DNA of 6,381 nt from an uncultured Alphaproteobacteria bacterium. GTDB taxonomy: Bacteria > Pseudomonadota > Alphaproteobacteria > Caulobacterales > Caulobacteraceae. The number at the start of each line of letters is the position of its first letter. Positions within the stretch are counted from its first letter, which is position 1. The stretch spans positions 1-6,381 of the forward strand of contig CAIYSH010000063.1 of NCBI GenBank assembly GCA_903928755.1, given 5' to 3'. Below, piece after piece: positions 1 through 5,580 of this stretch. The notes below the pieces were generated by a model. The model was not told where the DNA came from, searched no databases, and worked only from the letters and a program-made list of their open reading frames with translations. A program made the position numbers and the translations under genes.

Positions 1-1
1 G

Positions 2-106
2 CCGTTGACCGTGAAGGGTTATGTGCGCTTTGGTCTCGGTGACGGGATCGAAAAAAAGGTCGATGACTTCGCCGCTGAAGTGGCCTCGATGACCGGTCAA
101 AGCTAG
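2..106 (+). CDS. tsf: Translation elongation factor Ts, C-terminal end (partial)
   Basis: Only the last 34 codons and the TAG stop are present; the gene begins outside the window. The visible peptide reads PLTVKGYVRFGLGDGIEK and then KVDDFAAEVASMTGQS. The pattern VRFxLGxGIEKK followed by an acidic stretch and FAAEV is the usual C-terminus of alphaproteobacterial EF-Ts, which is the guanine nucleotide exchange factor for EF-Tu in the cytoplasm. Its place directly upstream of pyrH and frr matches the widely conserved rpsB-tsf-pyrH-frr order. A terminator-like hairpin follows 24 bases after the stop. The identification rests on a short tail plus the gene order, so it is likely but not proven by domain content. 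Confidence 0.9.
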   Translation, partial: PLTVKGYVRFGLGDGIEKKVDDFAAEVASMTGQS

Positions 107-214
107 TCGCGAAGAAATCTTGTGCTTCAGGGGCGTGGTGCGTTCGACGCGCACCACGCCCTTGGTTTATGTAGACTGCAGTCCAGATTCTCGAGGCACG
201 CCCATGACCGGTCA
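90..214. repeat. Two copies of a perfect 10-bp palindrome flanking the tsf-pyrH gap
   Basis: The sequence ATGACCGGTCA occurs at 89-99, inside the last codons of tsf, and again at 204-214, where it is the first codons of pyrH. Its core TGACCGGTCA (90-99 and 205-214) is a perfect palindrome. The two copies lie 115 bases apart, on either side of the terminator hairpin. In both places the frame reads Met-Thr-Gly-Gln, so coding coincidence is possible. No function is shown by the sequence. Confidence 0.6.
131..168 (+). terminator. Likely intrinsic terminator between tsf and pyrH
   Basis: A perfect 12-bp inverted repeat, GGGCGTGGTGCG at 131-142 and CGCACCACGCCC at 150-161, encloses a 7-base loop and is followed by the T-rich tract TTGGTTT at 162-168. 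The stem is very GC-rich and lies 24 bases after the tsf stop. The tail is interrupted by two Gs, so termination may be partial. The inference is that the tsf transcript ends or is attenuated here and that pyrH has its own promoter or depends on read-through. I see no convincing promoter in the 35 bases between the tail and the pyrH start. Confidence 0.8.
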
Positions 215-920
215 GCCACGCTACAAGAAGATCCTCTTGAAGATGTCGGGCGAAGTCCTGATGGGCGACGCCTTGTTCGGCATCGATACCAAGACCATTG
301 AGGCGGTCGCCGAAGATATCAAGGAAGTGGTCGATGCGGGTGTCGAACTCTGTCTTGTCGTCGGCGGCGGCAACATTTTCCGGGGCGTCTCTCTGGCTGG
401 AAAAGGGATGGACCGGGCAAGCGCTGACTATATGGGCATGCTGGCGACCGTGATGAATGCCCTCGCCCTTCAGGGCGCGCTCGAAAAAATCGGGGTCGAT
501 ACCCGCGTGCAGTCCGCCATTCCGATGGATGCCGTCTGTGAGCCCTATATTCGCCGCCGGGCCCTTCGGCATATCGAGAAGGGCCGGGTGGTGATTTTTG
601 CCGCTGGCCTTGGGGCTCCGTTCTTTACGACCGATACGCCAGCGGCTCTGCGGACTGCTGAAATGGGCTGCGAGGCCCTTTTCAAAGGGACATCGGTAGA
701 CGGTGTCTATACCGCGGACCCGAAGAAGGATCCGGCTGCAAAGCGCTATGAGGCCCTAAGTTATCACGACGTCCTGGCCCAGGACCTCAAGGTGATGGAT
801 GCCTCAGCGATTGCTCTCATGCGGGACAATCATATTCCGATCGTGGTGTTTTCAATCCGCGAACGGGGCAATTTCATGAAGGTGCTCAAGGGCCAAGGGG
901 TCTTTACGACCATAGCCTGA
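204..920 (+). CDS. pyrH: UMP kinase (uridylate kinase)
   Basis: This is a 238-residue cytoplasmic amino-acid-kinase-fold enzyme that phosphorylates UMP to UDP with ATP, the step leading to UTP, CTP and UDP-sugars. The family is a GTP-activated, UTP-inhibited hexamer. Visible motifs are the N-terminal KILLKMSGE phosphate-binding segment (residues 9-17), GGGNIFRG (54-61), the MGMLATVMNALALQ helix (77-90), the nucleotide and UMP-binding loop GLGAPFFTTDTPA (135-147), and KGTSVDGVYTADPKKDP (161-177). Length agrees with E. coli PyrH (241). The ATG at 204 is chosen because homology begins just after it and a GAGG lies about 8 bases upstream. A longer in-frame start at 120 would translate through the terminator hairpin and add 28 residues unlike the family, so it is rejected. 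frr follows after 28 bases. Confidence 0.96.
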   Translation: MTGQPRYKKILLKMSGEVLMGDALFGIDTKTIEAVAEDIKEVVDAGVELCLVVGGGNIFRGVSLAGKGMDRASADYMGMLATVMNALALQGALEKIGVDTRVQSAIPMDAVCEPYIRRRALRHIEKGRVVIFAAGLGAPFFTTDTPAALRTAEMGCEALFKGTSVDGVYTADPKKDPAAKRYEALSYHDVLAQDLKVMDASAIALMRDNHIPIVVFSIRERGNFMKVLKGQGVFTTIA

Positions 921-948
921 ACGCAAGGATTTCGAGGGAGAAGGTCTC

Positions 949-1515
949 ATGGCGGCTGCAGAAAAGCCGGTCCTTTCCAGATACAAGGACCGCATGGACA
1001 AGGCGATTGTGGCCTTGAAGGATGAGTTCGGCAGTCTGCGGACAGGCCGGGCCTCGGCGAGCCTGCTGGATCAGGTCATGGTGGATGCCTATGGGGCATC
1101 GGTTCCGATCAGCCAAGTGGGCGCAGTCAGCGTGCCGGAGGCACGATCCGTTACCGTCAGTATCTGGGACAAGGCGGTCGTGGTCTCGGTCGAGAAGGCG
1201 ATCCGCAATTCCGGCCTTGGGCTCAATCCTGTAGTTGAAGGCCAGACCCTGCGGATTCCGATCCCGCCTCTCACTGAGGAGCGGCGCAAGGACCTGGTAA
1301 AAGTCGCCGGGAAATACGCCGAGCATCAAAAGGTCGCGATACGAAATGTCCGGCGGGAGGCCAATGACGATCTTAAGAAGGCGGAGAAAGACTCGGTCAT
1401 CAGCCAGGACGAGCAGAAGCGCATGGAAGCCGATATCCAGAAGTTCACCGACGAGGCGGTCAAGCGTGTGGACGAGGCCTTGAAAATCAAGGAACAAGAG
1501 ATCATGCAGGTTTAG
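949..1515 (+). CDS. frr: Ribosome recycling factor
   Basis: The 188-residue product is RRF, which with EF-G splits post-termination ribosomes into subunits. Length is close to E. coli RRF (185). Domain I, a three-helix bundle, is built from roughly residues 1-32 and 107-188; domain II, the small beta domain, is roughly 33-106. Conserved segments are LRTGRASASLLD (30-41), the VEKAIRNSGLGLNP motif (81-94), the IPPLTEERRKDLVK hinge and start of the long helix (105-118), and the highly conserved VAIRNVRREAND (129-140), whose arginines contact 23S rRNA. The C-terminus ends EIMQV, like the EAELMQF end of the E. coli protein. The ATG at 949 has a purine-rich GAGGGAGAAGG just upstream. It lies 28 bases after pyrH and 31 before uppS, with no terminator between, so these are probably one transcript. 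Confidence 0.97.
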   Translation: MAAAEKPVLSRYKDRMDKAIVALKDEFGSLRTGRASASLLDQVMVDAYGASVPISQVGAVSVPEARSVTVSIWDKAVVVSVEKAIRNSGLGLNPVVEGQTLRIPIPPLTEERRKDLVKVAGKYAEHQKVAIRNVRREANDDLKKAEKDSVISQDEQKRMEADIQKFTDEAVKRVDEALKIKEQEIMQV

Positions 1516-1546
1516 TCTGCTGCGACCTGAACCGGCGGGGAAATCA

Positions 1547-2296
1547 ATGGCGCTCAGCCCTAAAGAGCCGATCGGGACGCCGCTGCACGTGGCGATCGTC
1601 ATGGACGGCAATGGCCGATGGGCGAAGCGTCGCGGTTTGCCGCGTACCCTGGGGCACAGGGCTGGAGTAGAGGCGCTGAAGCGTACGGTGGCCGCTGCAC
1701 CGGACCTGAATATCCGGTCATTGACGGTCTTCGGATTTTCGACGGAAAACTGGAGTCGGCCTGCTGCTGAAGTGGCGGAATTGATGGCCTTGCCTAGGAG
1801 GTATTTCGAGAGTGATCTTGCCCGGCTTGAAAGAGACGGGGTCAGGGTAAGGGCCCTCGGCCGACGGGAAGGTCTTTCTCCTGACCTTCAGGAAATGTTG
1901 GCCGAAGCCGAAGCCAGGACGGCTGGCAATGATACCTTCCTCCTTCAGATTGCCTTCAACTACGGAGGGCAGGCCGATATTGCAGACGCCGCCCGCAAGT
2001 TCGCACAGGATGTCGCTGATGGTCGGGCCAGACCTGCCGACATGACCGAGGCGACCTTTGCCCGATACCTTTCTACGGCGGATTTCCCCCCGCCTGATCT
2101 GGTGATCCGCCCGTCAGGTGAGCAGAGGCTGTCGAATTTCCTGCTCTGGGAGTCTGCTTATTCCGAGTTTGTATTCCAGGACGTCCTCTGGCCGGATTAT
2201 GGCAAGGACCACCTGGCCGCTGCCCTGGCAGAATATGCCAAGCGTGAGCGCCGTTTCGGCGGCGCGGTTACGGACGATGTCCTTGCCGCCGGCTGA
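1547..2296 (+). CDS. uppS: Undecaprenyl diphosphate synthase (cis-prenyltransferase)
   Basis: This 249-residue enzyme condenses farnesyl diphosphate with eight isopentenyl diphosphates to give the C55 lipid that carries peptidoglycan and other surface-polymer units. Motifs in order are VAIVMDGNGRWAKRRG with catalytic Asp20 (E. coli Asp26), GHRAG (36-40), FGFSTENWSRP (62-72), IAFNYGGQADI (135-145), DLVIRPSGEQRLSNFLLW (184-201), and a C-terminal VLWPDY...RRFGG. Numbering runs six below E. coli throughout, so E. coli R194, E198, R200, S202 and E213 are all kept as R188, E192, R194, S196 and E207. Residue 189 is Pro where E. coli has Thr. The ATG at 1547 has GGCGGGGA upstream. The 3' end overlaps the start of cdsA by 20 bases, and dxr, which supplies isoprenoid precursors, lies two genes on. 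Confidence 0.96.
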   Translation: MALSPKEPIGTPLHVAIVMDGNGRWAKRRGLPRTLGHRAGVEALKRTVAAAPDLNIRSLTVFGFSTENWSRPAAEVAELMALPRRYFESDLARLERDGVRVRALGRREGLSPDLQEMLAEAEARTAGNDTFLLQIAFNYGGQADIADAARKFAQDVADGRARPADMTEATFARYLSTADFPPPDLVIRPSGEQRLSNFLLWESAYSEFVFQDVLWPDYGKDHLAAALAEYAKRERRFGGAVTDDVLAAG

Positions 2297-3128
2297 CAGG
2301 TCATTTGATTGGTCAAACCTCGGTATCAGGGTGGTCTCCGCGACCATCCTCGTTCCATTGGTGCTTGCGGCCATCTGGTTTGACACCGGCTGGGCGCGGG
2401 GGGGGTGGCCGTTCCTTGTCCTGATCGCGGTCGCCGTGGCTCTGCTGTCTGTGGAATGGGGTGGGATGACGGCACCAAATGCGCCGGTGCGGGTCTCGAC
2501 GGCAGTGTGCGCTGCGGTGCTGGGAGCCGTGATTCTAACTCACAGGGACCTTGACCGCATGTGGCTCGTCTGGTCCTGCCTGTTTCTGGGTGGACTGGCT
2601 GCGGCACTGGTCGCCAGGGGGGTCTCCGAGAAGCCTTTGAATGCTGCCTACGGTGTTTTCTATCTGGGCGTGTCGTGTATCTGCCTGGTCTGGTTGCGGT
2701 CAACCAAGCAGGGCGTCTTCTGGACCTTCATGCTGTTTGGCATTACCTGGGCTTCCGATATTGCAGCCTTCGCCGTAGGAAACGCGCTGCATGGTCCAAA
2801 GCTTTGGCCACAGTTTTCGCCCAACAAGACCTGGTCTGGTTTTTTTGGTGGACTGATCGCCGCCATGGGAGTCGGGGCCATGATGTCGGCCCTTCCATGG
2901 TTTGATCTCAATATCTGGGCAGCGCTGTCCGTGGGTCTTGCAGGAGGTCTTGCGACCATGGCCGGGGACCTCTGGGAATCCATGCTGAAGCGTCGCTTCG
3001 GCGTGAAGGACTCAGGCGACCTGATACCCGGTCACGGCGGCCTGCTTGATCGCGTCGATGGTCTGATGTTTGCGGTCATCGTCATCGCCGGTGCGCGCAT
3101 GATCAATCATCTGGGATGGGGTCATTGA
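2277..3128 (+). CDS. cdsA: Phosphatidate cytidylyltransferase (CDP-diacylglycerol synthase)
   Basis: This 283-residue inner-membrane enzyme makes CDP-diacylglycerol from CTP and phosphatidic acid, the branch point to all phospholipids. Hydrophobic segments that look membrane-spanning lie near residues 19-36, 44-62, 73-88, 97-114, 124-140, 147-168, 187-204, 213-229 and 262-277. The family signature is complete at residues 235-261: S-x-L-K-R-x4-K-D-x-G-x2-I-P-x-H-G-G-L-x-D-R-V-D. The upstream SDIAAF and SPNKTWSGFFGG segments (160-192) are also typical. I place the start at the ATG at 2277, inside uppS, because it leaves a normal short N-terminus before the first membrane helix. The open frame extends back to 2118, but those extra 53 codons encode a uppS shadow without family character. 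No strong Shine-Dalgarno is visible, so initiation probably depends on ribosomes finishing uppS. It overlaps dxr by 13 bases. Confidence 0.93.
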   Translation: MSLPPADRSFDWSNLGIRVVSATILVPLVLAAIWFDTGWARGGWPFLVLIAVAVALLSVEWGGMTAPNAPVRVSTAVCAAVLGAVILTHRDLDRMWLVWSCLFLGGLAAALVARGVSEKPLNAAYGVFYLGVSCICLVWLRSTKQGVFWTFMLFGITWASDIAAFAVGNALHGPKLWPQFSPNKTWSGFFGGLIAAMGVGAMMSALPWFDLNIWAALSVGLAGGLATMAGDLWESMLKRRFGVKDSGDLIPGHGGLLDRVDGLMFAVIVIAGARMINHLGWGH

Positions 3129-4318
3129 GTCTGCCCCGGAGCATTGCCATCCTGGGTTCAACGGGATCTGTGGGGACGTCCACCCTGGACCTGCTTGAGA
3201 AGTCCCGGGCGGAGGTTGATATCTTGGCCCTGACGGCGGGGCGGAATGTTGAACTTCTGGCTGCCCAGGCGCTGAAATGGCGACCGACCCTTGCGGTCAT
3301 TGAAGACGAGCGGCTTCTACCTGAATTGCAGGCGCGGCTGAGGGGGTCTGGCGTCGACGCCCGTGGCGGTAACCCTGCCGTCATCGAGGCAGCCCAGTCC
3401 GGGGCGCAATGGGTCATGTCGGCCATTGTCGGGTTTGCAGGCCTTGCGCCAACCCTGGCAGCTGCTCGGTCGGGGGCCATTATTGCCCTGGCGAACAAGG
3501 AAAGCCTGGTCTGTGCCGGGCCCAGGCTCATGCGGATCGCACGACAGGCTGGCGGTATGTTGATCCCTGTTGATTCAGAGCATTCCGCAATTTTTCAGGT
3601 TCTGGAGTCGGCCAATATTGCCCAGGTTGCCCGTCTGATCCTCACGGCATCGGGTGGCCCTTTCCGGAAATGGACTTTGGCCGACATGGCCCGGGCCACG
3701 CCTCAGGAGGCGATCGCACACCCGAACTGGAGCATGGGCAAGAAGATCTCTGTGGACTCCGCCACCATGATGAACAAAGGGCTCGAAATGATCGAGGCCG
3801 CTTACCTCTTCGGGATGAAAGAGGAAAAAGTAGATGTAATTGTTCACCCCCAATCCGTTATCCACAGCCTCGTGGAATACGCAGATGGATCAACACTGGC
3901 TCAACTTGGCGTGCCTGACATGCGCACACCTATTGCATGCGCACTGGCCTGGCCTGATCGGATGAACTGGCCGGCTCCCCGGCTTGACCTTACCCGGACA
4001 GGAGATCTTACCTTCGAAGCGCCAGATCTGCAGAGATTTCCGGCACTTGGTCTGGCTAGGTCAGCCCTTGCCGCGGGGGGGCATGCTCCTGCAGTCCTGA
4101 ATGCTGCCAATGAAGTGGCTGTTGCGGCTTTCCTTGACCACCGGGTGGGCTTTCTCGATATTGCCGCAATCGTGGGCGATACCTTGAATCAGGTCAGTGC
4201 CGGGGGATTCGCTGAGGATGACACGAGCGATGCTCTGGACGATGTGCGGGAAGTTGAAGCCATGTCGCGTCGTGTGGCCGGAGACGTCCTCGGGTCGTTT
4301 CTGGCCAGCCGGAGCTAG
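3116..4318 (+). CDS. dxr: 1-deoxy-D-xylulose 5-phosphate reductoisomerase
   Basis: This 400-residue cytoplasmic enzyme converts 1-deoxyxylulose 5-phosphate to 2-C-methylerythritol 4-phosphate with NADPH and a divalent metal. It is the first committed step of the MEP isoprenoid pathway and the target of fosmidomycin. The N-terminal NADPH-binding loop GSTGSVG is at residues 14-20 and ANKESLV at 126-132. The catalytic domain shows PVDSEHSAIFQ (151-161), HPNWSMGKKISVDSATMMNKGLE (202-224) and VHPQSVIHSLVEY (243-255). By alignment to E. coli, metal ligands D150, E152 and E231 correspond to D153, E155 and E224, and H153, H209 and H257 to H156, H202 and H250. The C-terminal segment includes ALNAANE-like VLNAANEVAVAAFL (327-340). 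Length fits the family (E. coli 398). The ATG at 3116 overlaps cdsA by 13 bases, has only a weak upstream CTGGG, and homology begins within ten residues of it. Confidence 0.97.
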   Translation: MGSLSLPRSIAILGSTGSVGTSTLDLLEKSRAEVDILALTAGRNVELLAAQALKWRPTLAVIEDERLLPELQARLRGSGVDARGGNPAVIEAAQSGAQWVMSAIVGFAGLAPTLAAARSGAIIALANKESLVCAGPRLMRIARQAGGMLIPVDSEHSAIFQVLESANIAQVARLILTASGGPFRKWTLADMARATPQEAIAHPNWSMGKKISVDSATMMNKGLEMIEAAYLFGMKEEKVDVIVHPQSVIHSLVEYADGSTLAQLGVPDMRTPIACALAWPDRMNWPAPRLDLTRTGDLTFEAPDLQRFPALGLARSALAAGGHAPAVLNAANEVAVAAFLDHRVGFLDIAAIVGDTLNQVSAGGFAEDDTSDALDDVREVEAMSRRVAGDVLGSFLASRS

Positions 4319-4322
4319 GAGG
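4317..4322 (+). promoter_or_regulatory. Strong Shine-Dalgarno of rseP
   Basis: AGGAGG lies 8 bases before the rseP ATG at 4331 and partly overlaps the dxr TAG stop (4316-4318). It is the best ribosome binding site in the window and fixes the rseP start. A terminating dxr ribosome would sit on this site, so dxr and rseP translation may affect each other. Confidence 0.75.
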
Positions 4323-4330
4323 CTGCGCCG

Positions 4331-5548
4331 ATGATCCATTTTTTCCAGGAAGCCATCATCTACAGCCTGCCCTGGCTCGTCATCCTGACCTTGATCATAA
4401 CGGTTCACGAGCTTGGGCATTTTCTTGCAGCCAAGGCCTGTGATGTCGCCATTGAGTGTTTTTCCATCGGGTTCGGAAGGGCCCTGTTTTCCTGGCGTGA
4501 CAGGTCTGGTGTCGAGTGGCGGATCAGCTGGATACCTCTCGGCGGCTATGTGAGGTTCGCCGGGGATGAGAATGCCGCAAGCGTGCCGGACCAGCAGCAT
4601 CTTGATGAACTTCGCCATGAGATCATCAGAACCGAAGGGACGGCAGCTTTGGGCCGGTACTTCCACTTCAAGCCACTTTGGCAGCGTGCCGTGATCACTG
4701 TGGCAGGCCCGCTTGCCAACTTCCTGCTGAGCATTGTCATATTCGCTTCGATCCTGATGATCTTCGGCGCTCAAATGCTGCCGGCCAGGGTTGCGCAGGT
4801 TATGCCCGGCAGCGCAGCTGAAGCGGCAGGATTCAGGACCGGGGATCTGATTATTGCGGCTGATGGTCACCGCGTGCGCGCCTTTGATGACCTCCAGCAG
4901 GTCGTGCAGATACGGGGTGGATTGCCGACAGTTTTCAGGGTTGAGCGGGCCGGGCAAAACTTAATCCTCACCGCAACTCCGCGCTGGGAGATGATCTCCG
5001 ACAAGGTCGCCGGGGATCAGAAGATCGGCAGGCTGGGACTGGTTCCGGTCCAGAGTCCGAGAGACTATGTTTCAGTGCGATATAACCCGGCTTCGGCCCT
5101 CGTCGCGGGCACTCAGGAGACCTGGAAGACCCTGCGGATGAGTGTTTTCGGCCTTGGTCGGATTCTCACGGGCCAGATTTCTGCAAGCCAATTGCACGGA
5201 CCCCTGGGGATCGCCCATATGACGGGCAATCTTGCCAAGGCCAGTGCGCTCGGGGCACCGAACGTCAAATCCCTGGTTTTATTCACGGGTGCCAACCTGA
5301 TGAAGTTCGCCGCCATAATCTCGGTCGGAATTGGCTTTATGAACCTTCTGCCCGTTCCTGTTCTCGATGGTGGTCACTTGATGTTTTATGCGTTTGAAGC
5401 CGCAGCCAGACGTCCCGTCTCCGCTCACATTCAGGCTGCAGGTTTTCGTGTGGGCCTTGCGCTGGTGCTCGGTTTGATGTTGTTCGCGACATGGAACGAT
5501 CTGCAGCAATTGCAAGTGTTCAAATTCATTGGCGGTCTATTCCTCTGA
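4331..5548 (+). CDS. rseP: RseP/MmpA-family site-2 zinc metalloprotease
   Basis: This 405-residue inner-membrane protease belongs to the site-2 (M50) family, which cuts transmembrane helices of regulatory proteins. The zinc and catalytic motif HELGH is at residues 26-30 within the first membrane segment (about 10-33). The second-site motif NLLPVPVLDGGHL is at 338-350, with Asp346 as the third zinc ligand. The conserved membrane-reentrant GGYVRFAGDE is at 71-80, and AGPLANFLLSIVIF (125-138) opens the second membrane segment. One periplasmic PDZ domain spans about residues 150-215 (RVAQVMPGSAAEAAGFRTGDLIIAADG core). A last hydrophobic helix is near 372-387. E. coli RseP is about 450 residues with two PDZ domains; this one is shorter with a single one, as I recall for Caulobacter MmpA, which degrades the PodJ polarity factor. 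The actual substrate here is unknown. bamA follows after 32 bases, a common pairing in proteobacteria. Confidence 0.94.
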   Translation: MIHFFQEAIIYSLPWLVILTLIITVHELGHFLAAKACDVAIECFSIGFGRALFSWRDRSGVEWRISWIPLGGYVRFAGDENAASVPDQQHLDELRHEIIRTEGTAALGRYFHFKPLWQRAVITVAGPLANFLLSIVIFASILMIFGAQMLPARVAQVMPGSAAEAAGFRTGDLIIAADGHRVRAFDDLQQVVQIRGGLPTVFRVERAGQNLILTATPRWEMISDKVAGDQKIGRLGLVPVQSPRDYVSVRYNPASALVAGTQETWKTLRMSVFGLGRILTGQISASQLHGPLGIAHMTGNLAKASALGAPNVKSLVLFTGANLMKFAAIISVGIGFMNLLPVPVLDGGHLMFYAFEAAARRPVSAHIQAAGFRVGLALVLGLMLFATWNDLQQLQVFKFIGGLFL

Positions 5549-5580
5549 CCCGCTTCCTATCCCCGTTGACGGCTGAAACG

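Noticed and set aside
169..174. ATGTAG start-stop minimal frame before pyrH
   Set aside because: A six-base coincidence; no Shine-Dalgarno precedes it and nothing else suggests a regulatory mini-ORF.
120..203. Upstream in-frame extension of pyrH from an ATG at 120
   Set aside because: It runs through the terminator hairpin and adds 28 residues unlike any UMP kinase N-terminus, while the ATG at 204 has a GAGG and family homology right after it.
904..1611. 235-codon antisense frame covering all of frr
   Set aside because: It mirrors the codon pattern of frr, resembles no family I know, and frr is certain on the + strand.
1840..1886. Inverted repeat GGTCAGG / CCTGACC in uppS
   Set aside because: Seven-base arms around a 33-base loop inside conserved coding sequence are expected by chance.
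2118..2276. N-terminal extension of cdsA within uppS
   Set aside because: The 53 extra codons are an out-of-frame reading of conserved uppS sequence and lack any CdsA character.
3827..3844. AT-richer run of codons in dxr (AAA GTA GAT GTA ATT GTT)
   Set aside because: It is a short patch in a conserved segment, and GTA codons occur elsewhere in the window, so it is not evidence of transfer or regulation.
4306..4325. Weak hairpin CAGCC/GGCTG placing the rseP Shine-Dalgarno in its loop
   Set aside because: Only five pairs with a ten-base loop, too weak to argue for regulation.
4061..4957. 298-codon antisense frame across the dxr-rseP junction
   Set aside because: It lies opposite two clearly conserved genes, has a low-complexity mix of residues with no recognisable motif, and fits GC-rich shadowing.
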